Below, one piece after another: positions 31,619 through 39,792 of a stretch of DNA of 64,000 nucleotides (its first letter is position 1; the number at the start of each line of letters is the position of its first letter). The position numbers were made by a program, and so were the translations under genes. The DNA lies in contig DJEU01000025.1 of assembly GCA_002431395.1 (NCBI GenBank), forward strand, positions 62,001 to 126,000. The letters run 5' to 3'. The notes under the pieces are model-generated. The model saw nothing but the letters and a program-made list of their open reading frames with translations, did no database searches and was not told the DNA's origin. The stretch comes from Lachnoclostridium sp. UBA5890 (GTDB lineage: Bacteria > Bacillota > Clostridia > Lachnospirales > Lachnospiraceae).

Positions 31619-31894
31619 ATGTTAGCAACGCAGGTTCAGGAACTGGAGCAGGAAAACATACAGCTGAAAGAGCAGATAGAACACATAAGAAAGATATATG
31701 GAGAGTATCCGGAATGTCCGAAGAAATGCGAATACTGTTCCAACTTTGTGCAGCACTACATATGTTGCGGCGATAAGTTTGTACCGACATATGACGGACA
31801 TTGTTGCGCAGGCAACCGGATAACCAAAACTAGAAAAAGCACAGATACATGCAAAGCATTTGTCAAAAGAGTTTGTGGAAAAAATTATATATAA
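31619..31894 (+). CDS. Cysteine-rich coiled-coil protein
   Basis: 91 residues. N-terminal coiled coil (QVQELEQENIQLKEQIEHIR) and a C-terminal part with ten cysteines (CPKKCEYC, YICCGDK, HCCAG, CKAFVKRVC) that should bind zinc. Common small phage protein next to ssb; role unknown. Confidence 0.6.
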   Translation: MLATQVQELEQENIQLKEQIEHIRKIYGEYPECPKKCEYCSNFVQHYICCGDKFVPTYDGHCCAGNRITKTRKSTDTCKAFVKRVCGKNYI

Positions 31895-31911
31895 AGGCAG
31901 GAGGAAGAGAA

Positions 31912-32547
31912 ATGCAGAATAAAATCCAGAAGAACATCGTATCTCTTTTCGGAGAAATCATATCTGAATGGGAATACGATCACGAAACAATGAATGAACG
32001 ATTCGGAAGGGTATCTTTCCGAATTGAGCGCCAAAGTGGGACATCCGATGTCCTGCCATTGATGGTGTCGGAGAAGTTTTTAGAGGTAGGCGAGATCAAA
32101 GTAGGAACATTTGCTACTGTGAACGGAGCGTTCCGTTCCTACAATATTCAGGACGAAGCCGGGAAAAGCCATTTGGTTTTGGTGGTTTTCGTTGACGATT
32201 TGTTCTTGTTCACCGCGGATCATGATATGTGGTGGAAGAACGAGGCTTTATTAGATGGGTATATCTGCAAGCCAACGATCTACCGCAAGACACCATTGGG
32301 GCGAGAGGTTACAGACTTTATTCTTGCCGTTAATCGTGCTTATGGCAAGACGGATTATATACCTTGTATCTGCTGGGGCAGAAATGCCAAGTTTGCCGCC
32401 CACTTCAAGGTGGGTGACATGGTTACGGTCTCCGGCAGACTCCAGAGTCGTGAGTATCAAAAGACGATGGAAGATGGAACCGTTATAAACCGTACAGCCT
32501 ATGAGTTATCCGCACGATCTGTCGATCGGATATCCATAGCGGTTTAG
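31912..32547 (+). CDS. Single-stranded DNA-binding-like protein
   Basis: 211 residues. The second half has OB-fold features: FILAVNRAYGKTDYIPCICW, AKFAAHFKVGDMVTVSGRL and QSREYQKTMEDG, as in SSB. The N-terminal half is another OB-like unit (GEIISEWEYDHETMNERF). This double layout is found in clostridial phage SSB-like proteins. It should coat phage ssDNA during replication. AGGAGG lies before the ATG. Confidence 0.7.
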   Translation: MQNKIQKNIVSLFGEIISEWEYDHETMNERFGRVSFRIERQSGTSDVLPLMVSEKFLEVGEIKVGTFATVNGAFRSYNIQDEAGKSHLVLVVFVDDLFLFTADHDMWWKNEALLDGYICKPTIYRKTPLGREVTDFILAVNRAYGKTDYIPCICWGRNAKFAAHFKVGDMVTVSGRLQSREYQKTMEDGTVINRTAYELSARSVDRISIAV

Positions 32548-32552
32548 ATAAA

Positions 32553-32792
32553 TCCAAGTGACCTTCCCATCCGGTTGGCGGTCAAAAATATGAACTGGAT
32601 GGAGGGGCGGTCGGAAATATGCAGAGAGGTTTCCACGCTTCTGAGTGGGTGTGACGCGGAGTATCTTTCGAGCATGTGTCAGGTACTGGGGTTCGAATCC
32701 TCACACACTCATAGGGCGCAGTCCCCACATTCACTTTTTTAACATACCCCCTGGTAGAATATTTTTTCCAACTGCTGCGCCCTTATTTTTTT
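32553..32792 (+). ncRNA. Structured non-coding region with tRNA-like T arm
   Basis: 264 bases between ssb and the next gene have no credible frame but strong paired elements. CCATCCGGTT (about 32567) pairs with AACTGGATGG (32593-32602). GGAAA/TTTCC follows. At 32643-32710 GAGTGGG pairs with CACACTC (one mismatch) and encloses a T-arm-like TGGGG-TTCGAAT-CCTCA. AGGGCGCAG (32713-32721) pairs with CTGCGCCCT (32775-32783) and a T run follows as terminator. No canonical D or anticodon arms fit. Likely a processed RNA; function unknown. Confidence 0.5.
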
Positions 32793-32811
32793 AGAAAAGA
32801 GGTGAAACACA

Positions 32812-33228
32812 TTGGAAGCAGTCGAATTGAAAAACATTGCCGGCGGAGCATTGCAGGCAAAGTTCAACAAAGCAATGGAGGCGGTGGTCGCTAATTTATT
32901 GGATCCCAATACTCCGTCGAAGGACAAGCGGAAGATTACGATAGAAATGACTTTCGTAACAGATGAAGAGCGGACGCAGGTGGCGTCTACCGTATCCGTC
33001 AAGCAAAAGCTCGCGCCACTTCATCCAATCAATACCCAGTTTGGCATCGGGAAAGATTTGAAGGATGGCGGAAATTTCATCGAAGAGTATGGCCAGCATC
33101 TTCCGGGACAGCTGGCACTGAACGAAAATGTAAACGAACAAACGATAAATGGACAAGTAGTAGATACCGATACCGGAGAGATATTGGAAAGTAAAGTAGT
33201 AGATTATCGCAAGAGAGGTGCTATGTAA
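32812..33228 (+). CDS. Phage early protein, replication region
   Basis: 138 residues from TTG 32812, set by GAGGTG eight bases before. Segments KRKITIEMTFVTDEERTQVA and INGQVVDTDTGEI are visible. Small proteins of this kind are common between ssb and parA in clostridial phages. No function assigned. Confidence 0.6.
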   Translation: MEAVELKNIAGGALQAKFNKAMEAVVANLLDPNTPSKDKRKITIEMTFVTDEERTQVASTVSVKQKLAPLHPINTQFGIGKDLKDGGNFIEEYGQHLPGQLALNENVNEQTINGQVVDTDTGEILESKVVDYRKRGAM

Positions 33229-33251
33229 GAATAGCACAGAAAGGAAGCAAT

Positions 33252-33977
33252 ATGATCAAAGAAGCACTACAGTATGTTGTCGGCTTACGGAAGCCGGAAG
33301 TATTGAATATCGACGGAACGTCGTATTCAGACAAAGAATTAGTGGAGATTGAGCCATTTATTCATCATGCGGATCCCCTTTCGATGCACACGCTCACTAG
33401 TTTAGTGGAGTATATACGAGAGAAAGTAGATACGATGGGTGAACATATACTCATCCATGTCGAATCACCTACAGAAGTAGGTTTGTCTGGTGCATTGGAT
33501 GCGAAGCGAATGCGTGAACATCTGTGCTGTGTTCAAGCCTCTGTTCCAGGATTTCGTTTCGGACATTATTACGATTCAGAAGAGTTTATTATCGCATTGC
33601 AGTCAATGTTTATCCCTTCGGCAGACCGTGATTTGCTTTTACGATTTGCCGGAACCAGCGAAGCTGGAACGATAGCCGCTTATGGTGATGATGGTGTGAC
33701 CCAGAAAGCTACGATCAAGCAGGGCATTGTCAACAAAGAAGAGGCAATCATTCCGAACCCGGTGTGCTTGCAGCCGTATCGGACTTTCGTAGAGGTAGAT
33801 CAGCCGGCTTCCCAATTCATCTTCCGGATGAAGCAGGAACAGGGCATGGGGATTCGATGTGCCCTTTTTGAAGCCGATGGTGGAGCATGGAAGAATCAGG
33901 CTTGTCAGAATATTGAACAGTACCTGAAAAAAGAACTGAGTGATGTAACAGAACCACGGATCACAGTGATCTCATAA
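33252..33977 (+). CDS. DUF2303-like early protein
   Basis: 241 residues. The sequence LTSLVEYIREKVDTMGEHIL, then VESPTEVGLSGALD and EEFIIALQSMFIPSADRDLL recalls the DUF2303/YfdQ-type phage proteins. Role unknown, perhaps replication or recombination. AAAGGAAG precedes the ATG. It is followed by the tRNA-like element. Confidence 0.6.
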   Translation: MIKEALQYVVGLRKPEVLNIDGTSYSDKELVEIEPFIHHADPLSMHTLTSLVEYIREKVDTMGEHILIHVESPTEVGLSGALDAKRMREHLCCVQASVPGFRFGHYYDSEEFIIALQSMFIPSADRDLLLRFAGTSEAGTIAAYGDDGVTQKATIKQGIVNKEEAIIPNPVCLQPYRTFVEVDQPASQFIFRMKQEQGMGIRCALFEADGGAWKNQACQNIEQYLKKELSDVTEPRITVIS

Positions 33978-33987
33978 AAGAAACCTG

Positions 33988-34050
33988 GGCATGAAAAGAT
34001 TTACGCTGGTTTGAAACTCCAGTGAGCGGGTTCGATTCCCGTGTGCCCCT
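33988..34050 (+). ncRNA. tRNA-like element without D arm (anticodon loop like tRNA-Phe)
   Basis: Within 63 bases: acceptor GGGCAT/GTGCCC; anticodon arm CTGG(T) TTGAAAC (T)CCAG, whose loop has T33 and GAA; T arm GCGGG-TTCGATT-CCCGT. Only about 13 A-rich bases lie where the D arm should be. It is thus not a standard bacterial tRNA. It may be a remnant, a decoy or a processing signal between two genes. Confidence 0.45.
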
Positions 34051-34073
34051 TTTGACAAGAAAGGAGCAGCCCT

Positions 34074-34298
34074 ATGAAGAAAGAGCAAAAGACGAGAAAA
34101 ACAATCCTCGGCCGTGTCATTCTCTTTGTGTTATTTGTTATCTTGATGCTTAAGGGAGTGACATGCGGGGTGGATTGGAACCATGTAGACGAAGCAGAAA
34201 GATACTTAGATAATTATTATGAAGAAAGGATGAATCAGCAGTATGAAGCGCGAGAAGACATTAAAAAGAAATGCGTTGATTTACAAACAATTCCTTAA
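34074..34298 (+). CDS. Small membrane protein
   Basis: 74 residues. Basic N-terminus (KKEQKTRKTILGR), one span (VILFVLFVILMLKGV) and a charged helical tail. AAAGGAG lies before the ATG. The next gene overlaps its last 56 bases in another frame. Confidence 0.55.
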   Translation: MKKEQKTRKTILGRVILFVLFVILMLKGVTCGVDWNHVDEAERYLDNYYEERMNQQYEAREDIKKKCVDLQTIP

Positions 34299-34653
34299 AG
34301 GAATGTCAAAAGATGAACTTGCCAAAAAATTTGACTTGACTCGTGATCATGTAATCACCATTATTTCCTCAGAAAAATCACGTAATAATGGTACGATAGA
34401 AGAAGAACGTGAGAAAAAAGCGCGAGTTTTTAATTGGCGGTTAGAAAAATTTAAGAACAGTATCGAGTTGGGTGACGTTATTGTCTTTTATAAAAAACTA
34501 TTGACAGATGGAGAAAAGCAGGAAGAAATCAGAAAGCAGGTAGGCGAAGTGATTTTTAAAAACAGCCACTTTGTTACCCTGCGTGGCGAACTCTTTACAG
34601 AATCCTTTTTGTATGGAGATCTGCAAAAACAGATGATTTCTCATTTTAAATAA
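34243..34653 (+). CDS. HTH protein of early region
   Basis: 136 residues. Residues 10-45 (KQFLKGMSKDELAKKFDLTR, then DHVITIISSEK) form a resolvase-like or sigma-like HTH. The C-terminal part is helical with a late YGDLQKQMISHFK. Likely DNA-binding regulator or replication helper. A weak hairpin follows. Confidence 0.55.
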   Translation: MKREKTLKRNALIYKQFLKGMSKDELAKKFDLTRDHVITIISSEKSRNNGTIEEEREKKARVFNWRLEKFKNSIELGDVIVFYKKLLTDGEKQEEIRKQVGEVIFKNSHFVTLRGELFTESFLYGDLQKQMISHFK

Positions 34654-34739
34654 ATAAAAAAGAAAAGACCCCAACAGTTTGGCGACCGGGAGAGTCTTTC
34701 CTTGTGTCTTATTATAGCACAGGAAAGGGGAAAAAGCAA

Positions 34740-34949
34740 ATGTATATTCCAAAAGAATGTCCGTTCTGCGGTGCCTATCTTGATCCGGAAGAAAAGTGTG
34801 AATGTCAAACTGAGGGGCGGAAGGAGAAGATGGCAAATGAAAGTAGTTTCGATCATAAACCTGAAAGGCGGCGTTGGAAAGACATTGACGGCTTTGACGA
34901 TGGCATGGACGTTGGTGTTGCGCCAGCAAAAGAGAGTGCTGCTTATTGA
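34740..34949 (+). CDS. Small zinc-ribbon protein overlapping parA
   Basis: 69 residues. Clear N-terminal zinc ribbon (CPFCGAYLDPEEKCEC), then a charged tail. AAAGGGG lies upstream. It overlaps the first 113 bases of parA in another frame, and the parA ribosome site lies inside it, so the two are coupled. The tail past the parA start may have arisen by read-through. Confidence 0.6.
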   Translation: MYIPKECPFCGAYLDPEEKCECQTEGRKEKMANESSFDHKPERRRWKDIDGFDDGMDVGVAPAKESAAY

Positions 34950-35598
34950 TAACGACATTCAGGCAAATGTCAGCAAAGTGTTAGCGGTGCATGATTATGA
35001 TGCCCCTTCGATGGAACATATCATGTCTGGAGCATCGGCAAGAGAAGTAAAAACAAGTACGGATTGGAAAGGACTTGATGTCATACCATCCAATACAAAC
35101 TTAGAGGCTGCCAGTAATGAGCTGGCAATGGACGGTTCCAGCAATCAAAATCTTCGAATCAAAGAAGCATTGGAATCGGTACAGGATGAATATGATTATG
35201 TGATCATTGACTGTCCTCCGGGAATCGGTTTGAACGTGATTAATGCACTTTGTGCCTCGGACGAGGTTATCATCCCTATTCGCATCGACAAAAATTCTCT
35301 GGATGGAATGGAAGAATTGTTTGACTTGATTGCAGAGGTAAAAGGATATTATAACACCTCTTTGAAGTCAGCCAGATGTCTGATTACATCATATCGTGAC
35401 ACGGTAATGCAAAAAGCAGGGTGTCAGATTCTGACACAGAGTGACTATGACTGCTTTTCTACGAAAATTCGATATTCCGAAAAACTTATGGATTACGCAT
35501 GGGATATACCGTTGTTTGAGTTTAGTCCGAACTGTGCAGCAAGTGTCGATTACAGAAAGTTCGTAGACGAATTTGTAGGGGGTGGAGAGCATGCCTAA
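34837..35598 (+). CDS. parA: ParA-family partition ATPase
   Basis: 253 residues from ATG 34837, preceded by AAGGAG at ten bases. Deviant Walker A (LKGGVGKT, residues 9-16), the switch I-like DNDIQANVSK and Walker B-like YVIIDCPPG are typical for ParA/Soj. It lacks an N-terminal HTH, so it is a short type Ib-like ParA whose autoregulation, if any, would come from ParB. It overlaps parB by eight bases. One perfect palindrome copy lies inside it (35421). Confidence 0.85.
   Translation: MKVVSIINLKGGVGKTLTALTMAWTLVLRQQKRVLLIDNDIQANVSKVLAVHDYDAPSMEHIMSGASAREVKTSTDWKGLDVIPSNTNLEAASNELAMDGSSNQNLRIKEALESVQDEYDYVIIDCPPGIGLNVINALCASDEVIIPIRIDKNSLDGMEELFDLIAEVKGYYNTSLKSARCLITSYRDTVMQKAGCQILTQSDYDCFSTKIRYSEKLMDYAWDIPLFEFSPNCAASVDYRKFVDEFVGGGEHA
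35421..35437. repeat. Dispersed prophage palindrome, copy 8 (within parA)
   Basis: Perfect GTGTCAGATTCTGACAC in the parA reading frame, about 150 bases before parB. A site inside the partition operon fits a ParB-binding site. Confidence 0.75.
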
Positions 35599-36514
35599 AC
35601 GTTCATTGGCTTCCCGGTTGAATAATGCCAGTAAAATGGCTGGGATTGATACCACCTCGTATAAACCGGTTCGGCTGGATCCGGAACAGTTGATTCCTTC
35701 GATGGATAATTTTTATCATGTTTCCGAAGAGGATGTAGAAGAGCTGGCGGACAGTATGCTGCACTCCGGGTTGATTGAGCCGATCATCGTGGCGCGTGTT
35801 GATGGTCACGACCGCATCGTATCCGGACACCGACGGAGAGAAGCCGCCTTATTAAATAAAAAACGCGGATATGAAGAATTCAACGAGGTAAATTGTATGA
35901 TGCGCGAGATGACGCAGAATATGTTTATGATAACATTGGCATCGGCGAACGCGTTTACCCGGAAACTTACGGATTTCGAGCTGATAAAACAAGCTGAAAT
36001 TCTCCGTACATATTATCAAAAAGCCAAAGAAGAGGATGGCTTAGAAATCAAAGGAAAGATGCGTGACTTTTTGGCGGCGCAGCTTGGTGTATCAAAAACA
36101 AAGATGGCACAGATCGATGCCATCAATAACAATCTTTCCAATGAAGGAAAGCAGGCTTTGGAGGCAGGAGATATCAACTTCTCAAAAGCGTACGAGACTT
36201 CAAAACTGCCACCGGAACAACAGCAGGAAGTGATTAAAAACAGAACATTGTTGTCACAGGATGTAAAAGATCTGGCACAGCAGAATCGTAAAACCGCAAA
36301 TATTTCTTTCCAGATGAAAGAAGAGACGGAGTGTGTTGAGGAAGAGACTTTTACTATGCCAATCAAAAAGCCGAGGGAAAAACTCCGCCTGAGTTTCAAA
36401 CCACAAGTTGCAAATTTTAATTGGGAGACAATGACGTTTAAAGATTATCAATTTTATAAACAGGTGGTAAGAAAACTGGAAGAAGTTCATCCAGAGTTTT
36501 TGACAATGAAGTAA
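35591..36514 (+). CDS. parB: ParB-family partition protein
   Basis: 307 residues from ATG 35591. N-terminal ParB/Srx fold (VEELADSMLHSGLIEPIIVA, then RIVSGHRRREAA, the GxRRxR CTP-binding motif), central HTH (RDFLAAQLGVSKTKMAQIDA) and a C-terminal dimer part. It should bind parS-like sites and work with ParA in partition or in DNA compaction. The dispersed palindromes are candidate sites. Confidence 0.85.
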   Translation: MPKRSLASRLNNASKMAGIDTTSYKPVRLDPEQLIPSMDNFYHVSEEDVEELADSMLHSGLIEPIIVARVDGHDRIVSGHRRREAALLNKKRGYEEFNEVNCMMREMTQNMFMITLASANAFTRKLTDFELIKQAEILRTYYQKAKEEDGLEIKGKMRDFLAAQLGVSKTKMAQIDAINNNLSNEGKQALEAGDINFSKAYETSKLPPEQQQEVIKNRTLLSQDVKDLAQQNRKTANISFQMKEETECVEEETFTMPIKKPREKLRLSFKPQVANFNWETMTFKDYQFYKQVVRKLEEVHPEFLTMK

Positions 36515-36532
36515 CTGGCACCAATGGCTTTT

Positions 36533-36597
36533 GCATCACGGCAAGCCATTTGATTTATCTATCTGCACCGGGCATTGCTGATGAGGGGTGCCCGGTG
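36533..36597 (+). other. Two hairpins after parB
   Basis: AATGGCTT/AAGCCATT (36533-36550) and a perfect 9-bp CACCGGGCA/TGCCCGGTG stem (36566-36597) lie between parB and the next gene. The first may be a weak terminator; the second lacks a T run and may protect the mRNA. Confidence 0.5.
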
Positions 36598-36623
36598 TGA
36601 AAAAGTTAGTTGGAGGGATAAAA

Positions 36624-36797
36624 ATGTTTTGTACAGATAAAATCCACAAGATTATGGCTGGAGCGATATCTGCTTTTGCACAACACGATATCCGAAATGG
36701 CAGACTGCCAAGATATGAGGAATATTTTAGTGCAGCCAGACTGGCTGTTACGCTTTACCTTATTAGTAAAGTGAGAAAGGGAGTGAAGATACTATGA
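36624..36797 (+). CDS. Small hypothetical protein before replication initiator
   Basis: 57 residues from ATG 36624 (TGGAGGG before). Helical (IHKIMAGAISAFAQHDIRNG, then YFSAARLAVTLYLISKVRKG). Its stop overlaps the initiator start (ATGA). Function unknown. Confidence 0.55.
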   Translation: MFCTDKIHKIMAGAISAFAQHDIRNGRLPRYEEYFSAARLAVTLYLISKVRKGVKIL

Positions 36798-37687
36798 TTC
36801 ATTCATTTGATACAAGCATAGCCGAAGCGTATGGATTATTTGAAGCCATTCTTCTAAACAATATCTACTATTGGTTGGAACATAACCGCAGTAATGGGAG
36901 GCATTATTACGACGGTAAATATTGGACTTATAACTCGGTAGGTGCTTACGCAGAACTTTTCCCATATATGTCAAAAGGGAAGATTGAGCGTGCATTGAAG
37001 CACTTGGAAGAAGAAGGGATCCTTGTTACGGGAAATTACAACAAAATTGCCACAGATCGAACAAAATGGTATGCCCTTACGGTAAAGGGATATCAAGTTG
37101 TTCAGCATGAGAAGGAAGAAACGGAACAAAATGAGAAATGCATTTCTCAAAATCAAGAAATGGATTCCCCAGATTTAAGAAATGCAATTCCTAAAAATGA
37201 GGAACCAATACCATATATAAACACAGATAATAAACCAGATAATAAAACTACAGAATCAAAAGATTCTGTTCGTCAGACCGATGTCCGACGTTCCACAAGG
37301 ACGGATCAGGATGTGGCAGAAGTGATTGCCTTGTGGAATCAATTGGCTGATATCGGGATAAATCCGGTAAAAGGTATCTCATCGAGTTCAAAACGGTATA
37401 AAAACCTAAAGGCACGGATACGGCAATATGGCATTGAGCCTGTGAAAGAAGCGGTTGAACAAATTCGGCACAGCGCATTTCTGCAAGGCAAAAACAAAAA
37501 TGGCTGGTGCATTACTTTCGACTGGTTTGTTCTTCCGAACAATTTTCCTAAAGTGCTGGAGGGCAATTATGCAAACAAAGGAGTGACGAGTGATGGAAGA
37601 CATAAGACGGGTGGCACAAAATATCATGCAGGAGATTACTACGGAGAGGGAGCAGTCTCGTTTGACGGATTCCAAGATATCCAGTGA
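36794..37687 (+). CDS. Phage replication initiator/DnaD-like protein
   Basis: 297 residues. N-terminal winged helix (EAILLNNIYYWLEHNR, then KGKIERALKHLEEEGI), a linker rich in N/D/K and a C-terminal domain with VIALWNQLADIG and WCITFDWFVLPNNFPKVLEG, as in phage replisome organisers. It should bind the phage origin and recruit the DnaC-like loader encoded next. An origin may lie in the linker region (about 37140-37300), which is A/T-rich. That is inference. Confidence 0.75.
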   Translation: MIHSFDTSIAEAYGLFEAILLNNIYYWLEHNRSNGRHYYDGKYWTYNSVGAYAELFPYMSKGKIERALKHLEEEGILVTGNYNKIATDRTKWYALTVKGYQVVQHEKEETEQNEKCISQNQEMDSPDLRNAIPKNEEPIPYINTDNKPDNKTTESKDSVRQTDVRRSTRTDQDVAEVIALWNQLADIGINPVKGISSSSKRYKNLKARIRQYGIEPVKEAVEQIRHSAFLQGKNKNGWCITFDWFVLPNNFPKVLEGNYANKGVTSDGRHKTGGTKYHAGDYYGEGAVSFDGFQDIQ

Positions 37688-38417
37688 GGTGTGCCCAAAG
37701 TGTCACGGTTTGGGAGTGATTTTTTATAACCGCGGCAATTATGAGTACGCCAAAGATTGTGATTGCGGCATTAATCAGCGGAAAGAAGAGCAGAGCCGCC
37801 TCACATTTGCGGAAATCCCGAAGACATTTGAAGAGGTGTCGCTTCAAAATTTCCGCTTTGATCTTTACCAGAGTGAAACTAGCAGAAATACCGCAATGGC
37901 GGCGGCAAAGGCAGTAAAGTTTTGGCTTGAAAACTGGCAGACAAACCAACAGAACGGCAAAGGATTGTACTTGTTTTCAGGCACGAAAGGCTCTGGAAAG
38001 ACACGGATGGCGGTTAGTATCGCCAACTATCTTATCCGGCAAAAGAAGATATATGTGCGCTTTGCTACATCGCCCCAGATTATAAGCCATATAGCAGCAT
38101 CTTGGGAAGATGGGGGAGAGGCGGCACTTCTTTCTAGCCTGGGAAAAGTCACGGTGTTGATTATCGATGATTTTGGCGCAGAACAGGTTAAGCCGTGGAT
38201 CGCCGAAAAATTTTATCAGATAATCAACGAGAGGTACATAAATCGACGCATTACTATTTTCACATCAAATATGAGTTTGGACAATTTGGAATATGACGAC
38301 CGCATTACGAATCGCATCAAGGAATGCAGCTATCTTATCCCATTTCCGGAAGAATCAGTCCGGGACAAAATCGCAGAAGACAACGCTAGACAGTTGCGTC
38401 TAGCAATTCAAAATTAA
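37593..38417 (+). CDS. DnaC-like helicase loader
   Basis: 274 residues from ATG 37593 (AAAGGAG at nine bases). N-terminal zinc-binding Cys motif (CPKCHGLGVI ... CDCG), then an AAA+ core with Walker A GTKGSGKT (near residue 132) and Walker B VLIIDDFGAEQ (near residue 188). It loads the host DnaB helicase. The start overlaps the initiator by 95 bases. Confidence 0.88.
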   Translation: MEDIRRVAQNIMQEITTEREQSRLTDSKISSEVCPKCHGLGVIFYNRGNYEYAKDCDCGINQRKEEQSRLTFAEIPKTFEEVSLQNFRFDLYQSETSRNTAMAAAKAVKFWLENWQTNQQNGKGLYLFSGTKGSGKTRMAVSIANYLIRQKKIYVRFATSPQIISHIAASWEDGGEAALLSSLGKVTVLIIDDFGAEQVKPWIAEKFYQIINERYINRRITIFTSNMSLDNLEYDDRITNRIKECSYLIPFPEESVRDKIAEDNARQLRLAIQN

Positions 38418-38466
38418 ACCGCATCGGAAAACAATAACCCAAGAACAGAAATGAGAAGATGTTATC

Positions 38467-39714
38467 ATGAACGATTTCATCAATGAAAGTAGCGTATCGG
38501 AAAAAGAACTGTTGAACTTCATTATGGATAATGGTATGATTGATTTAATAAACATAAAGCAACAGTTAGATATGCAAAAGAAGGAGCAAATATTACAGAA
38601 TCACAAGCATAAGATCTGGCAGGGAAGCAACGGTAAGTGGCATACCTATATACCAGATCCAGTGAAAGGAAGAAAACTTATTAACCGATCTACACGAGAG
38701 GATGTTGAGCAGGCAATTATCGACAGTGAGCAGAGCGGTGATTCTTTCAAGGAAAGATTTGAAATTTGGATAAAACGGCAGGAAGACTGTGGAGTTAGTC
38801 CAAATACTGTTCGCCGATATCGTACGGATTACAATAGATTTTTTGCTGGAGAAGAAATTGAAAACATGGCTTTGAAAAACATTGATTCTGATTTTTTGGA
38901 GGCATTTTTTATTCGCAAGATCAAAGAGAAAAAAATCCCGTATCGTTCCGTACAAGGTATCTTCGGATATACGAGAGGGGTCTTTGAGAAGGCTCTTCGT
39001 GATAGAATCATCAAAGAAAATCCATGTAACTACGTTGATTTTAGATTGTGGAAAAAACATTGTTCTGACGAAAAAAAACGTCCACCAGCACGAAGTATCA
39101 TAACAGAAGAAGAGATGGAGAAGTTTATGGAAGTGTTGCAGGAATCCATAAAACAAAATCCAGAGTATATCCAAAATTATGGAGTGATGCTTTCCGTTTA
39201 TACTGGCATGCGTGTCGGAGAATTGGCTGCATTAAGATGGGAATGTGTATCTTTCAAGGATAAATACATTCTTGTTAATAAGTCTGAAAAAATCAATCTT
39301 GACACCAATGAGACCTATCTTGACAAAACAAAAACGGGAAAGATACGTTATGTTCCTCTAATGGATGAAGCGGCAGAACTATTGAGGCATGTTCGTAAAA
39401 TCCAATTAAAAAATGGATGGAACAGTGAGTTCATTTTTGCTAATGAAAACGGGCGTGTTTCAGCAGCGGCAATTTCGGGCTGTATTCGTCGACGTTGTCA
39501 TACTGCTGGACTGGGTGAAAAGAGCATCTCATCTATGAGGAAAACATTTAACTCAAAACTGCGTTGTAGTGGAGTGTCTGCGGTTGTGGCTGCATCTATC
39601 CTGGGACATTCGCCAAGAGTGAACGAAATGAATTATACTTTTGACGTTGCCCAGATGGAATATAAACTGCAACTCGTAAACAATGCGATGTTGAAAAAAA
39701 ATAATTTTGCTTAA
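38467..39714 (+). CDS. int: Tyrosine integrase of the prophage
   Basis: 415 residues: an arm-binding-like region with KIWQGSNGKWHTYIPDPVKG, a core-binding domain (about 90-180) and a catalytic domain with Arg in YTGMRVGELAALRW, Lys in KTGKIRYVPL, Arg in SSMRKTFNSK, His in ILGHSPRVNEMNY and the Tyr in NYTF. The usual His two positions before the second Arg pair (HxLR) is Ser here (SxMR), a variation in some clostridial integrases. It sits next to attR and should excise and integrate the element. Confidence 0.9.
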   Translation: MNDFINESSVSEKELLNFIMDNGMIDLINIKQQLDMQKKEQILQNHKHKIWQGSNGKWHTYIPDPVKGRKLINRSTREDVEQAIIDSEQSGDSFKERFEIWIKRQEDCGVSPNTVRRYRTDYNRFFAGEEIENMALKNIDSDFLEAFFIRKIKEKKIPYRSVQGIFGYTRGVFEKALRDRIIKENPCNYVDFRLWKKHCSDEKKRPPARSIITEEEMEKFMEVLQESIKQNPEYIQNYGVMLSVYTGMRVGELAALRWECVSFKDKYILVNKSEKINLDTNETYLDKTKTGKIRYVPLMDEAAELLRHVRKIQLKNGWNSEFIFANENGRVSAAAISGCIRRRCHTAGLGEKSISSMRKTFNSKLRCSGVSAVVAASILGHSPRVNEMNYTFDVAQMEYKLQLVNNAMLKKNNFA

Positions 39715-39792
39715 ATTTTCGATTACTTTATGATTATTTGCTGATTATTCGTCGGCAAATTACCGAAATATCGTACGTTGTGGATTCGATAA

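Noticed and set aside
32643..32711. A normal tRNA gene
   Set aside because: The T arm and most of the acceptor pair, but no D arm or anticodon arm fits, so it is reported only as part of a structured RNA.
35591..36514. Classic Spo0J-type parS sites for the phage ParB
   Set aside because: No TGTTTCACGTGAAACA-like sequence was seen. The candidate sites are the GTGTCAGAnTCTGACAC palindromes.
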